A stretch of 64,000 nt of DNA from Caulobacter sp. (GCA_029866155.1 JARWZW010000010.1:33788-97787); one strand, 5' to 3'; counted from the first letter of the stretch, positions 19,287 through 29,515 are shown. The notes: generated from the letters alone by a model not told the origin. Translations and numbers: made by a program.

Positions 19287-20090
19287 ATGGACTACACTAA
19301 GATCAAGGTTGCGGTCGAAGATGGCGTGGCCATCGTGACGATGGCCGACCCGGGCACAATGAATGCGGCGGGCCTGGACCTGGCTGCGGAACTCGCCCAC
19401 GCCTTCAATGATCTGGCGGGCGGCAAGGGTGGCGCAAGGGCCATTGTCCTGACCGGAGAAGGCCGCGGCTTCTGCTCCGGCGCTAACCTGGCCGGGGGCG
19501 GCGCTTCGGCGCGCGAACTCGACGTGGACGGCAAACCCGACGCCGGTCGCGCCCTGGAAACCACCTACAATCCCCTCGTGACAATCATGCGGGACAGCCC
19601 CCTGCCCCTGGTGACGGCCGTCAATGGCGCCGCCGCCGGCATCGGTTGCTCCTTCGGTCTGCTGGGCGACCTGATCGTCGCCGGCGAGAGCGCTTACTTC
19701 CTGCAGGCCTTCCGTCGGATCGGGCTGGTGCCGGATGGCGGCTCGACGTACCTGCTGCCCCGCATGATCGGTCGGGCCCGCGCCATGGAAATGGCCCTGA
19801 TGGGTGACAAGATCTCGGCTGCCAAGGCGCTGGAGTGGGGCCTGGTGAACCGGGTCGTGCCGGACGCTGAACTGATGTCGGTGGCCGTCGGCCTGGCGAA
19901 ACAGCTGGCCGATGGCCCGGCCTCGCTTGGCCAGATCCGGAAACTGATCTGGGAAAGCCAGGATAACAGCTGGAGCGAACAGCTTCAGGCCGAGCGCAAG
20001 GCCCAGAAGATTGCCGGCAAGTCCGATGATTTCATCGAGGGTGTTTCGGCGTTCCTGCAGAAGCGGGTTGCGGCCTTCAAGGGCCGGTAA
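19287..20090 (+). CDS. Enoyl-CoA hydratase/isomerase, PaaG-like
   Basis: A crotonase-fold protein of 267 residues. The oxyanion-hole segments are GRGFCSGANLAGG and NGAAAGIGCSFGLLGDL. The active-site stretch is QAFRRIGLVPDGGSTYLLPR, where Asp replaces the second hydratase Glu. That pattern is typical of PaaG-type ring-1,2-epoxyphenylacetyl-CoA isomerases and related isomerases. No other phenylacetate genes lie nearby, so a general fatty or aromatic acyl-CoA isomerase role is as likely. The ATG at 19287 follows GGGAGCTGCGG. A strong terminator sits just past the stop codon. Confidence 0.85.
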   Translation: MDYTKIKVAVEDGVAIVTMADPGTMNAAGLDLAAELAHAFNDLAGGKGGARAIVLTGEGRGFCSGANLAGGGASARELDVDGKPDAGRALETTYNPLVTIMRDSPLPLVTAVNGAAAGIGCSFGLLGDLIVAGESAYFLQAFRRIGLVPDGGSTYLLPRMIGRARAMEMALMGDKISAAKALEWGLVNRVVPDAELMSVAVGLAKQLADGPASLGQIRKLIWESQDNSWSEQLQAERKAQKIAGKSDDFIEGVSAFLQKRVAAFKGR

Positions 20091-20099
20091 GTCCTTCGA

Positions 20100-20519
20100 T
20101 CAGCCATCCCACGGCCCGGGACCGATTTCGGCCCGGGCCGTTTTCGTTTTGGGGACCTTGGCGCGGTCCGCCGCCTCCACGCCCAGCCTCCCCCAGCGCG
20201 AGGCCTCCACCGGATCATCGGCCGCGGCCTCCGGCAGACAGAAGTAACGCAGGGATGCCTGGCGCTCCCGGCGGCGCTGTTGATAGACAAATGGTGTTGA
20301 ACCGGCAGCGTGGAAGAGGTCGATGCTCTGGTCGTCGACCTTGACATAGATGGTTTCGCCGAAGGCCAGGGCGAACATCCTGCCATGCAGCCAGACACCC
20401 TGCCCGCCAAACATCCGTTTCACCACCACCGGGCCAAGGGGCTCGAACAGGTCAATGATATGGGCCTGAAGATCGTCCAAGAGGGCGCCCTTAAAGTGTG
20501 AGTAATTGTTCACTTGCAT
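20100..20519 (-). CDS. TfoX/Sxy family protein (N-terminal domain only)
   Basis: A 139-residue protein with the TfoX N-terminal domain: LFEPLGPVVVKRMFGGQGVWLHGRMFALAFGETIYVKVDD, followed by the FVYQQ and SLRYFCLPEAAADDP segments. In gammaproteobacteria TfoX/Sxy promotes competence gene expression, but short alphaproteobacterial members have no proven role. The C-terminal helical TfoX domain is absent. The start is the ATG at 20519. It is divergent from the TetR gene with only 51 bp between start codons. The 3' end overlaps the terminator of the convergent enoyl-CoA hydratase gene. Confidence 0.85.
   Translation of the reverse strand: MQVNNYSHFKGALLDDLQAHIIDLFEPLGPVVVKRMFGGQGVWLHGRMFALAFGETIYVKVDDQSIDLFHAAGSTPFVYQQRRRERQASLRYFCLPEAAADDPVEASRWGRLGVEAADRAKVPKTKTARAEIGPGPWDG
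20112..20144 (+). terminator. Rho-independent terminator of the enoyl-CoA hydratase gene
   Basis: A 9-bp stem CGGCCCGGG / CCCGGGCCG with an 11-nt loop is followed by TTTTCGTTTT. It starts 21 bp past the hydratase stop codon and lies inside the last codons of the opposing TfoX gene. Confidence 0.85.
20498..20513. promoter_or_regulatory. Palindromic candidate operator 1 (TetR)
   Basis: GTGAGTAATTGTTCAC is an imperfect palindrome (12 of 16 positions symmetric around AATT). It lies within the first codons of tfoX, and a second GTGAGTAA copy starts exactly 35 bp away. Position and symmetry suggest binding by the adjacent TetR regulator. Confidence 0.5.
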
Positions 20520-20532
20520 CGCCCGAGGGATT

Positions 20533-20550
20533 GTGAGTAAATGCTTACAC
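20533..20550. promoter_or_regulatory. Palindromic candidate operator 2 (TetR)
   Basis: GTGAGTAAATGCTTACAC begins with the same GTGAGTAA as the first site and ends in TTACAC, giving outer GTG/CAC symmetry. It lies in the divergent tfoX/tetR region and contains the upstream ATG (20541), which argues against that ATG being the tetR start. Confidence 0.5.
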
Positions 20551-20570
20551 ACAACTCGAGCAGCCTTCCA

Positions 20571-21131
20571 ATGTCCGCCAAACCTCGCATCGAACGCGCC
20601 GCCCTGGAAGTCTTTGTCCGGGAGGGAGTCGACGCCGCCACGACCCGAGCCATAGCAGCCCAGGCCGGCGTCTCCGAAGGCGCCCTCTACCGCCATTTCC
20701 GCAGCAAGGACGAACTGGCCACCAGCCTGTTCATGACCACCCATCGACGATTGTCCGGCCTGATCCAGGAAAGCGCCGACCAGGCGATCGGGATCGAGAA
20801 CAAGGCCGCCGCCATTGTCCGGGCCTATTGCCAGGTGGCGGACGAGGACTGGCTGACCTTCGCCTTCCATCTGACCCAGCTTCATCGCTTCATTCCGCTG
20901 TATCAGGAGGATGGTCGGGACCCGGTCAGTGTCACCGAAACGGTCATAAAGCAGGCCATGATCACAGCAGAACTGCCGCCTGCCGATCCCAGGGTCCTGG
21001 CCGCCATGGCCATCGGGATCATCACCCAGACCGCGACCAACAAGGCCTATGGCCGCCTGGGCGAAGATCGCCTGTCGGTGCACGCCCCCCTCATGACAGC
21101 CGCCGTCAGGGCCGTGCTGTTCGCCCGCTAA
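20571..21131 (+). CDS. TetR family transcriptional regulator
   Basis: A 186-residue regulator. The N-terminal helix-turn-helix is clear: RIERAALEVFVREGVDAATT, then IAAQAGVSEGALYRHFRSKDELA. The remaining helical domain would bind an unknown ligand. I place the start at ATG 20571 because the upstream ATG at 20541 sits inside a palindrome that looks like an operator and would add ten residues not typical of the family. The gene is divergent from tfoX and lies 24 bp upstream of an acyltransferase gene on the same strand, which it may control together with itself. Confidence 0.85.
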   Translation: MSAKPRIERAALEVFVREGVDAATTRAIAAQAGVSEGALYRHFRSKDELATSLFMTTHRRLSGLIQESADQAIGIENKAAAIVRAYCQVADEDWLTFAFHLTQLHRFIPLYQEDGRDPVSVTETVIKQAMITAELPPADPRVLAAMAIGIITQTATNKAYGRLGEDRLSVHAPLMTAAVRAVLFAR

Positions 21132-21155
21132 ATCCCAGACAGGAACGACTGCGTC

Positions 21156-21932
21156 ATGCGCGCCTATCTATTCGCCGGCTACTACTGGATCGCGACGGTG
21201 TTTTACGCCCTGAGCGCCGTCATGCTGGCCGCCCTGCCCGGCCGGCGCCCCATGGCCGGGGCCATTAAACACTATACCCGCCGGATGATCTGGGGGATGC
21301 GGGCCCTGGCCGGTATCGAGGTGCAGGTGAAGGGCAAGGAGCGCCTGCCCAAGGGAGCCTTCATCATCGCAGCGAAGCACCACAGTTGGGGTGACGGCTT
21401 CGTCCTCTATTCCAGCGTCCCCAACCTGACCTTCGTGACGGGCGACCATATGGAAAAGTTTCCGCTGATCGGCGGGATCCTTCGCAAGATGGGGGCCATC
21501 ATCGTCGACAACTGCGGCGGCCCTGAAGCCCGCCAGGCCCTGGCCGAGCAGGCGGCCACCGCAAATGCCGAGGGACGGCGCATCCTGATCTTTCCCGAGG
21601 GCAATCTGGCCAGACCGGGAGAGCATTTCCGGTACCGCACCGGGGTCTATTTCATGGCCAAGGACTTCGACCTGCCGGTGGTGCCGGTCGCGACCAATCT
21701 GGGCTGCTTCTGGCGCCAGCAGGATTTCGCCAAGACCCCGGGTCGGGCCACGGTCGAGTTTCTCGAGCCCATTCCGACCGGATTGGAAAAGGACGAGTTC
21801 ATAGCAAGGCTGCAGTCCGTCATCGAGACCCGCAGCCAGGAGCTGATCGCCGAGGCCACAGGGGGGGCCGTCACGCCCTCGCTCCTCGTGCCGACCCCCG
21901 ACGAGTTGCGAAAGATGGCCGGGCAGTCCTGA
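21156..21932 (+). CDS. plsC: 1-acyl-sn-glycerol-3-phosphate acyltransferase
   Basis: PlsC acylates lysophosphatidic acid to phosphatidic acid at the inner membrane. The 258-residue protein has an N-terminal hydrophobic anchor (residues 5-28). The catalytic HX4D motif is in AAKHHSWGDGF, the glycerophosphate-binding motif is FPEGNLARPGEHF, and VVPVATNLG forms the last conserved block. The FPEGTR-type motif is modified to FPEGNLAR. The gene follows the TetR regulator by 24 bp and is probably cotranscribed with it. Other lysophospholipid acyltransferases share these motifs. Confidence 0.88.
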   Translation: MRAYLFAGYYWIATVFYALSAVMLAALPGRRPMAGAIKHYTRRMIWGMRALAGIEVQVKGKERLPKGAFIIAAKHHSWGDGFVLYSSVPNLTFVTGDHMEKFPLIGGILRKMGAIIVDNCGGPEARQALAEQAATANAEGRRILIFPEGNLARPGEHFRYRTGVYFMAKDFDLPVVPVATNLGCFWRQQDFAKTPGRATVEFLEPIPTGLEKDEFIARLQSVIETRSQELIAEATGGAVTPSLLVPTPDELRKMAGQS

Positions 21933-22068
21933 GCAGCTCGTCCGCCGCCGCCGCTCCCATGCGATCAAACCTGTCTGGGCAGATAGAATGGGCGAAATTC
22001 AGAGGATTTGTGCGCTTTCTTCAAACTCCCGACCTGCTGCCGGATCATGGCCGGCGGCAAGCCTAAGC

Positions 22069-22455
22069 TCAGGAGGCTGCGGCCGGGATGATGGTGACGC
22101 TTTCTCCGCAGCCACAGGCGTCGGTTTCATTGGGGTTGCGGAACACGAACTTCGAGGCAAGGCGGCTGATTTCATAGTCGATCACGGTGCCGATCAGGAA
22201 CAGCACCGCCTTGGGGTCGATCAGAATGGTCACCCCCTTGTCCTCCACGACCTCATCATGCGGCCCGGCGCTCTCGGCATATTCGAGGACATATTCCTGG
22301 CCAGCGCAGCCGCCATTCTTCACGCCCACCCGCAGGCCGGCATAGGGCTGCTCTGCCCGGTCCATGATCTCTCTGACGCGCTTTGCAGCAGCCTCGCTAA
22401 GGCTCACGACCTTGGGTCGCGGGCGGCGGGTACGGGGTGTGACGGTGGTTTCCAT
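22069..22455 (-). CDS. sufA: A-type Fe-S cluster carrier (SufA/IscA family)
   Basis: A 128-residue HesB-like protein. The three conserved cysteines are present: GGCAGQEYVLEY and the C-terminal ACGCGES. The fold stretch LSEAAAKRVREIM to DPKAVLFLIGTVIDY is typical. A-type carriers take nascent clusters from the SufBCD scaffold to targets. A 24-residue basic N-terminal extension precedes the domain. It is the last gene of the suf operon, 17 bp after sufT. SufA rather than ErpA is chosen from the operon context. Confidence 0.9.
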   Translation of the reverse strand: METTVTPRTRRPRPKVVSLSEAAAKRVREIMDRAEQPYAGLRVGVKNGGCAGQEYVLEYAESAGPHDEVVEDKGVTILIDPKAVLFLIGTVIDYEISRLASKFVFRNPNETDACGCGESVTIIPAAAS

Positions 22456-22472
22456 GGGTGCGGAATCCGGTC

Positions 22473-22862
22473 CTAAAACATGTTCAGTTGCAGCTTGGCC
22501 TCGTCGGACATCCGCGACGGATCCCAGGCCGGGTCAAAAACGAGGTCGACGGTGCAGGACTTGATCCCCGGGATCAACATGACCGCATCCTCGACCCAGC
22601 CCGGCATTTCACCCGCAACGGGGCAGCCCGGGGCCGTCAGGGTCATGTCGATCGCCACATGCTTATCGTCAGAAACGTCAACCTTGTAGATCAGCCCAAG
22701 CTCGTAGATATCGACCGGGATTTCCGGATCGAAAACGGTCTTCAGCTGCTCCACCAGCCTGTCGGTCAGGACATCCAGCTCCTTCTGGGACAGGGGCGTG
22801 GCGGCGACGGCAAGCGCGTCAGCCTTGAGAATTTCGGTGGGGGTCTGGGCGGCTTCGGTCAT
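22473..22862 (-). CDS. sufT: SUF system protein SufT (MIP18/DUF59 family)
   Basis: A 129-residue protein of the DUF59 (MIP18) family that assists Fe-S maturation. Key stretches are VFDPEIPVDIYELGLIYKVDV and MTLTAPGCPVAGEMPGWVE, which holds the conserved Cys, followed by VDLVFDPAWDPSRMSDEAKLQL. The start is the ATG at 22862, seven bp after the sufS stop codon; frame-extending upstream codons lie inside sufS. It belongs to the suf operon. Confidence 0.92.
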   Translation of the reverse strand: MTEAAQTPTEILKADALAVAATPLSQKELDVLTDRLVEQLKTVFDPEIPVDIYELGLIYKVDVSDDKHVAIDMTLTAPGCPVAGEMPGWVEDAVMLIPGIKSCTVDLVFDPAWDPSRMSDEAKLQLNMF

Positions 22863-22869
22863 GGGTCTC

Positions 22870-24117
22870 TTAAGCAAAAAAGCTGCGGGCCTTGGCCAGG
22901 GCGTCCACGAACGCGTCGGCCTCATCCAGGGTGTTGTACAGGGCAAAGGACGCCCGGGCGCTTGCCGTAACCCCGAAACGGGCCATCAGCGGCTCGGCGC
23001 AATGGGTGCCGGCGCGGACGGCGACCCCCTGTCTGTCCAGGATCTGGGCGATGTCGTGGGGATGGGCGCCCTCGACGGTGAAGGACAGGATCGCCCCCTT
23101 GTCCGGCGTGGTCCCCAGGATGCGCAGCCAATTGGCGCCGTCCAGCCTTTCGATCACCCGGTCATAGAGTGCCCGCTCATGGCGTGCGACGGCGTCACGG
23201 TCGAGATCCATCATCCAGTCGACGGCGGCGCCCAGGCCTATGGCCTCGATGATCGGCGGCGTGCCGGCCTCGAAACGCATTGGCGGGTCGGCATAGCTGA
23301 TCGCTGTTTCCGTTACCGTCCCGATCATCTCGCCGCCGCCCTGATAGGGCGGCAGGGCGGCCAGGCGCTCGGCCTTGCCATAGAGAATGCCGATGCCGGT
23401 GGGGCCATAGAGCTTGTGGCCGGTGCAGACATAGAAGTCGCAATCCAGCGCCTTGACATCGATCGCCAGGTGAACCGCGCCCTGACAGCCGTCGATCAGC
23501 ACCAGGGCGCCGGCCGCATGGGCGGCATCCACAAGGGTCCGGACCGGGTTGATGGTCCCGAGGACGTTGGACATCTGGGTGAAGGCCACGACCCGCGTGC
23601 GCTCGTTGATCATGGCCAGGGTCGCCGGCAGATCGAGACTGCCATCCTCGGCGACCGGCGCAAACCGAAGCACGACGCCCTTGCGCTCCCGTAAAAAGTG
23701 CCAGGGAACGATGTTGGAGTGATGCTCCATCTGGGTGATCAGCACCTCGTCGCCAGCAACCAGGGACTGGCCAAGGCAGCTGGCGACAAGGTTTATCGCC
23801 TCGGTGCAGCCCTTGGTGAAGACAATCTCGCCCTCATCGGCGCCCAGGAAGCGCGTTACGCTTTTGCGCGCCTTTTCATAGGCTTCGGTGGTTTCATTCG
23901 CCAGGGTATGAAGGCCCCGGTGGACATTGGCGTAGCTGCCTTCCATCACCGCCGTCATGGCCTGGATGACGGCCCGGGGCTTCTGGGCGCTGGCGGCATT
24001 GTCCAGATAGGCCAGGGGCCGGCCGTTGATCTGGCGAGACAGGATCGGAAACTGGGCGCGGATGGCCGCCACATCCAGTTCGGCGCCCCGGTCGGTGGAA
24101 TGAGTCTGGGAAAGCAT
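22870..24117 (-). CDS. sufS: Cysteine desulfurase SufS
   Basis: A PLP-dependent group II cysteine desulfurase of 415 residues that supplies sulfur to SufBCD. The PLP lysine is in CTGHKLYGPTG and the catalytic cysteine is Cys-373 in GTHCAEPLM. The opening YLDNAASAQKP and the substrate loop HHSNIVPW are also present. Its start overlaps the sufD stop codon (TGATG). No SufE gene is seen in this operon, so the sulfur relay partner must be elsewhere or absent. Confidence 0.95.
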   Translation of the reverse strand: MLSQTHSTDRGAELDVAAIRAQFPILSRQINGRPLAYLDNAASAQKPRAVIQAMTAVMEGSYANVHRGLHTLANETTEAYEKARKSVTRFLGADEGEIVFTKGCTEAINLVASCLGQSLVAGDEVLITQMEHHSNIVPWHFLRERKGVVLRFAPVAEDGSLDLPATLAMINERTRVVAFTQMSNVLGTINPVRTLVDAAHAAGALVLIDGCQGAVHLAIDVKALDCDFYVCTGHKLYGPTGIGILYGKAERLAALPPYQGGGEMIGTVTETAISYADPPMRFEAGTPPIIEAIGLGAAVDWMMDLDRDAVARHERALYDRVIERLDGANWLRILGTTPDKGAILSFTVEGAHPHDIAQILDRQGVAVRAGTHCAEPLMARFGVTASARASFALYNTLDEADAFVDALAKARSFFA

Positions 24118-25154
24118 CAGAGGTCCGTTCCAAGCTGTTGGGCGGCCCAGGCGCGGGCGATGTCGCGGGCACCGTCATGCTCGATACGGTCGATCACTTC
24201 TCCTACAAACGCTGTGGTCAACATGGCGCGGGCAACATCGGCCGGGATCCCGCGCTGACGGGCGTAGAAGATCGCTTCCTCGTCCAGGGCGCCGATCGTG
24301 TTGCCATGGGCGCAGGAGACGTCGTCGGCAAAGATCAGCAGTTCCGGCTTGGCGTCGACCTCGGCCCGATCACTGACGATCAGGGCGTGATGGCCCATTC
24401 GCGCGTCGGTGCGGTCCGCCCCGCGCTCCACGACGATCCGTCCCTGGAACACGCCACGGGCCTGGTCACGGACCACGCCCTTGGTCATCTGACTGGTGGT
24501 CCCGTCGACACCGCCGTGGGTGACCACCGTGGTCAAGTCGGCATGACACTGGTCGCAGAGCAGATAGGCTCCATCGAGCCGTACGGTGGCGCCGGCGCCG
24601 GGATGCGCGACCCGGGTCTCGATCCGCTGACGTCGCGCACCCGTGGTCAGGACGGTCTGTTCCAGAACGGCATTAGCGGCCAGGGACACGGTCGCCGTCG
24701 AGACAGTAATGCTTGAGGCATGGTCCGCCGCCAGAACAATCCTGCGGAGGCTTCCTCCGGCCTCGACGATAATGTCGATGTCCGCGCTGGTCACGGCGCC
24801 GTCGGCCTGGGCTTCGTAGGATTCCAGAACCAGAAGGCTGTCGCCCGAGCGAACCGTGATCCCGAACCGGGATGGGTTGCTGCTGGCCTGAGTGGCCACA
24901 TGGCGAAGCTGAAGGATCGCGTCCTGTCCGCCGACAGTCACAAAATCAGCCGCGCCCTGGACATGGCCATTGGCGATAATGATTTCGTCGCCGCCGAGCT
25001 CAGAGAAGGGGCCTGCCTCGTGAACTGCACCTGCCTCGGCCGCCGGCGGCAGGACGCGGATGAGGCCCCGCAGATCGGTCCAGCGCCAGTCTTCATCCCG
25101 ACGGGATGGCAGCCGGGTCAGGTCGCCTGTGCGGAGGGCAGAGGCGAGGGTCAT
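24117..25154 (-). CDS. sufD: Fe-S cluster assembly protein SufD
   Basis: SufD pairs with SufB on the SufC ATPase dimer to form the scaffold complex. The 345-residue product has a divergent N-terminal half and the conserved beta-helix/C-terminal half: GVFQGRIVVERGADRTDARM, LIFADDVSCAHGNTIGALDEEAIFYARQRGI in pieces, and the terminal RAMLTTAFVGEVIDRI. It overlaps sufC by an ATGA junction and sufS by TGATG, so the three genes are translationally coupled. Confidence 0.94.
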   Translation of the reverse strand: MTLASALRTGDLTRLPSRRDEDWRWTDLRGLIRVLPPAAEAGAVHEAGPFSELGGDEIIIANGHVQGAADFVTVGGQDAILQLRHVATQASSNPSRFGITVRSGDSLLVLESYEAQADGAVTSADIDIIVEAGGSLRRIVLAADHASSITVSTATVSLAANAVLEQTVLTTGARRQRIETRVAHPGAGATVRLDGAYLLCDQCHADLTTVVTHGGVDGTTSQMTKGVVRDQARGVFQGRIVVERGADRTDARMGHHALIVSDRAEVDAKPELLIFADDVSCAHGNTIGALDEEAIFYARQRGIPADVARAMLTTAFVGEVIDRIEHDGARDIARAWAAQQLGTDL

Positions 25155-25900
25155 GCCGCCACCTGCACATACTTGTCGTAGCCGTCCCGCTCCAGCTCGA
25201 GCGCCAGTTCCGGGCCGCCCGAGGCGACGATGCGACCGGCGGAAAGAACATGGACACGGTCCGGTTTGATGTAGTCGAGCAGCCGCTGATAGTGGGTAAT
25301 GACCAGCATGGCGCGGTCTGGCGAGCGCATGGCGTTGACGCCAGCCGAAACGATCTTCAGGGCGTCGATATCCAGGCCGCTGTCGGTCTCATCGAGGATC
25401 AGCAGACGCGGCGACAGCATCGCCATCTGGAAGATTTCCATCCGCTTCTTCTCGCCGCCCGAAAAGCCGACGTTCAGGCTGCGCTTGAGCATCTCGAAGT
25501 CGATCTTCAGGGAGGTCGCCGTTTCCCGGGCCAGCTTGAGAAAGGCCGGAGCGCCGATCTCGGCTTCGCCCCGCGCCTTGCGCTGGGCGTTCATCGCCGT
25601 GCGGATGAAGGTCAGGGCCGGAACCCCCGGAATTTCAAGCGGATACTGGAAGGAGAGAAACACCCCCCTGGCCGCCCGCTCATTGGCCTCCAGGCCCAGC
25701 AGATCCTCGCCATCCAGGCTTGCCGCGCCGCTGGTCACCTCATAGCCGGACCGTCCGGTAAGCACATAGGACAGGGTCGACTTGCCAGCCCCGTTGGGCC
25801 CCATGATGGCATGGACCTCGCCGGCTGGCACATCGAGGGTCAGTCCCTTGATGATCGGCTTGTTGGCGACAGAGGCGCAGAGGTTATTGATCGCGAGCAT
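25151..25900 (-). CDS. sufC: Fe-S cluster assembly ATPase SufC
   Basis: An ABC-type ATPase of 249 residues that drives conformational change of the SufBCD scaffold. Walker A is GPNGAGKST, the signature motif is FSGGEKKRMEI, and Walker B is LLILDETDSGLDI, the SufC-specific variant. The start ATG at 25900 is preceded on its strand by an A-rich run (eight A within 20 bp), unlike the tight overlaps elsewhere in the operon. The upstream neighbour is a VOC gene rather than sufB. Confidence 0.96.
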   Translation of the reverse strand: MLAINNLCASVANKPIIKGLTLDVPAGEVHAIMGPNGAGKSTLSYVLTGRSGYEVTSGAASLDGEDLLGLEANERAARGVFLSFQYPLEIPGVPALTFIRTAMNAQRKARGEAEIGAPAFLKLARETATSLKIDFEMLKRSLNVGFSGGEKKRMEIFQMAMLSPRLLILDETDSGLDIDALKIVSAGVNAMRSPDRAMLVITHYQRLLDYIKPDRVHVLSAGRIVASGGPELALELERDGYDKYVQVAA

Positions 25901-25927
25901 TGTTTTTTTTCATATTTCTCTATTGCA

Positions 25928-26355
25928 CTATCGAATGGGACAGCGCGCGTCTCCCTTCCCCGAGACGGGGGGAAGGGCCGGGGATGAGCATGAGGCTTCG
26001 ATGGGTTTCAGAAACTCCAGCCGGTTGCCGAAAGGGTCGAAGACGAAGGCCCGCTCGACGTCAGCGATTTCGTCGTCCGGCTTCACGGCGTAGCCCGCCG
26101 CCCGGGCCAGGTCCGACAGGGCCTGTACGTCGTCGACCTCGAAGGCGACATGGGCCTTCACATTGGCGCGGAAGTCCTGCTCGACCCCCAGATGAACCTT
26201 GATGGCCCCGGACTCGAACCAGCACCCGCCGCGCGCCGCCATTGCGGGCGGCTTGGGAACCTCGACCAGGCCCAGCAGATCGCCATAGAAGGCGCGCGCC
26301 TTCTCTTCCCCGCCTGGCGGGATGGCGATCTGGACATGGTCGATGGCGCGCAGCA

Positions 26356-26356
<1 letters not shown>
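25928..26356 (-). CDS. VOC (glyoxalase/bleomycin resistance) family protein inside the suf operon
   Basis: A 142-residue vicinal-oxygen-chelate protein. The domain runs from AIDHVQIAIPPGGEEKARAF through AHVAFEVDDVQAL to VFDPFGNRLEFL, with the paired beta-alpha-beta modules and metal-ligand-like His and Glu. Its start shares a base with the sufB stop codon (TGATG), so translation is coupled. The last 20 residues (SSPALPPVSGKGDARCPIR) are encoded by a palindromic repeat and are probably not part of the fold. The function is unknown; its place between sufB and sufC is unusual. Confidence 0.85.
25951..25986. repeat. REP-like palindromic element at the 3' end of the VOC gene
   Basis: CCCTTCCCC (25953-25961) pairs with GGGGAAGGG (25969-25977) around GAGACGG, followed by CCGGGGATGAG. 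This resembles the dispersed 'CTCCCTTCTCC...GGATGAGG' elements known in many alphaproteobacterial genomes. It supplies the VOC C-terminal codons. Confidence 0.6.
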
Positions 26357-27828
<1,472 letters not shown>

Positions 27829-27830
27829 AC

Positions 27831-28967
27831 TTACGCGACTTCCCTGACTTGGTTCTGGCGAGACAGATGGACTTCCAGCGCAGCCAGCCAGACGTCGCCC
27901 GCCCGGGTCCAGTCCGCCTCGCTGCTGTTCCAGCCTCCACTGATACGGATGGAGCAGGCCGCCAGATCAGGCCTGCCCATCGCCGCGACCGTCCGGCTGG
28001 CCTTGACCTTGCCTGAGGAACAGGCCGCCCCGGCGCTGATCATCACCCCGCCAAGGTCCATGTGCATGACCTGGGTCTCCGACGCCCAGCCGGGCATGGC
28101 GACGCAGAGGGTCTGGGGCAGCCGCTCGGCGCCCGCGCCCAGGACCACGGCGCCGGCCGCCTGCAGGCGAGCCTGGAGTCCATCCCGCCAGCGGGCCTGA
28201 TCGGTCCAGCCTGCAAGGTCCTTGAGCGAAGCCTCGGAGGCAGCAGCAAATCCGGCGATGCCCGGCAGGTTTTCCGTTCCCGCTCTGCGGCCCCGCTCCT
28301 GACCGCCGCCATGCTGGCGCCGGACGAGGGTGGCCCGGGTCCCGCAAACCAGGGCTCCGACACCCTGGGGACCGCCCAGCTTGTGAGCTGACAGGGCCAG
28401 ACTGTCTGCGCCAAGCGCGCTGAAGTCCGTGCCGATCTTTCCGGCCGCCTGGACGGCGTCGACATGCAGCCAGCCGCCGGCCGGCCGGACGAGATCGGCC
28501 GCCTGGGCGATGGGATGGACGACGCCGGTCTCGTTGTTGGCCAGCATCAGGCAGACCAGCGCCCTGCCCGGCAGGTCGAGGGCCTCGGCCAGGGCCGGCA
28601 GATCGATAACGCCCTGGGCGTTCACCGCCAGGGTCGTGACGGGCAGGCCGCTGGCCTGGGCATTTTCCCAGACCGCGTCATGTTCGGTTGCGCCAACGAG
28701 AATGCGATCAAGGCCGCTGCTCACTGCGCTGTGCAGGGCCAGGGCGTTGGCCTCCGTTCCACCGCTTGTGAAGGTCACCGACCCGGCCACGGCGCTTATC
28801 AGGCCGGACACCTGCTCCCTCGCCTGCTCCAGCACCCGGCGAGCTGCGCGGCCTGAAGCGTGGATAGATGAGGGGTTGCCGCCCTGGTCGAGCATGGCCA
28901 TCACCGCCGCCCGCGCCTGCGGTCGGACCACCGATGTGGCGTTATGGTCGAGATGGACCGGGTTCAT
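27831..28967 (-). CDS. Cysteine desulfurase, IscS/NifS type
   Basis: A second PLP-dependent desulfurase of 378 residues, of the group I type. The opening [22 protein letters not shown] lysine in [27 protein letters not shown] and the catalytic Cys-316 in [12 protein letters not shown] are all present. It overlaps the Rrf2 regulator by four bp (ATGA) and precedes sufB. Having both an IscS-like and a SufS gene in one suf operon is common in alphaproteobacteria. It may supply sulfur for tRNA thiolation or for SufBCD; sequence alone cannot decide. Confidence 0.92.
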   Translation of the reverse strand: MNPVHLDHNATSVVRPQARAAVMAMLDQGGNPSSIHASGRAARRVLEQAREQVSGLISAVAGSVTFTSGGTEANALALHSAVSSGLDRILVGATEHDAVWENAQASGLPVTTLAVNAQGVIDLPALAEALDLPGRALVCLMLANNETGVVHPIAQAADLVRPAGGWLHVDAVQAAGKIGTDFSALGADSLALSAHKLGGPQGVGALVCGTRATLVRRQHGGGQERGRRAGTENLPGIAGFAAASEASLKDLAGWTDQARWRDGLQARLQAAGAVVLGAGAERLPQTLCVAMPGWASETQVMHMDLGGVMISAGAACSSGKVKASRTVAAMGRPDLAACSIRISGGWNSSEADWTRAGDVWLAALEVHLSRQNQVREVA

Positions 28968-29410
28968 GCGGCGGCCATCTGTTCGGGGCGCAGCCGGCCG
29001 GCAAGAACGTCCTCGAGCGACACCGAGGCCAGATAGGCGTGGAGCTGGCGGCCCATCTCTTCCCAGAGTTCATGGGTCGAACAGCGGGCTCCGCCCTTCA
29101 TGCAGCCCCTGGACGCCTCAAATCCGCAGCGTGTGGCCCTGAGGGGCTCGTCCACCGCCAGGACGATGTCGGCGATATGGGTGTCGGCCGCCGGTCGGGC
29201 CAGACGGTATCCGCCGCCGGGTCCCCGAAGGCTCTTGACCAGGCCCCGGCGCCTCAACCGGGCGAACAGCTGCTCCAGATAGGACAGCGAAATTTCCTGA
29301 CGCGCCGCGATATCGGCGAGGGAGACGGCTCTGGAACCGTCTTCATCCTGACGATCTGCCAGATCTGTCATCGCCATCACGGCATAACGGCCTTTGGTCG
29401 ACAGGCGCAT
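28964..29410 (-). CDS. Rrf2 family Fe-S regulator, IscR-like
   Basis: A 148-residue winged-helix repressor that opens MRLSTKGRYAVMAMTDLA. The DNA-binding segment is ISLSYLEQLFARLRRRGLVKS and the wing is RGPGGGYRLARP. Cluster ligands expected for IscR are Cys-95, Cys-103 and Cys-110 with His-113 (CSTHELW matches IscR's CLTHDLW), although the Cys spacings (7 and 6 residues) are longer than in E. coli. It heads the suf operon and probably represses it when Fe-S demand is met. A perfect palindrome lies upstream. Confidence 0.92.
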   Translation of the reverse strand: MRLSTKGRYAVMAMTDLADRQDEDGSRAVSLADIAARQEISLSYLEQLFARLRRRGLVKSLRGPGGGYRLARPAADTHIADIVLAVDEPLRATRCGFEASRGCMKGGARCSTHELWEEMGRQLHAYLASVSLEDVLAGRLRPEQMAAA

Positions 29411-29498
29411 TGCGGATTCCTTGGCGTCCGACGCGGGCGTTGTGCTACAGCCCCCGGCGCGTCGGCGGGGCCGGCGCGACCTGCGACTGATCTAGGAA

Positions 29499-29515
29499 GA
29501 CCAAGCGCATTGGTC
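29499..29515. promoter_or_regulatory. Perfect palindrome GACCAA-N5-TTGGTC, candidate Rrf2/IscR operator
   Basis: GACCAAGCGCATTGGTC lies between the divergent suf regulator and the alpha/beta hydrolase gene. On the suf strand it reads as TTGACC... and can double as a -35 element. Location and symmetry fit autoregulation of the operon, but the spacing differs from the E. coli IscR type 1 site. Confidence 0.55.
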
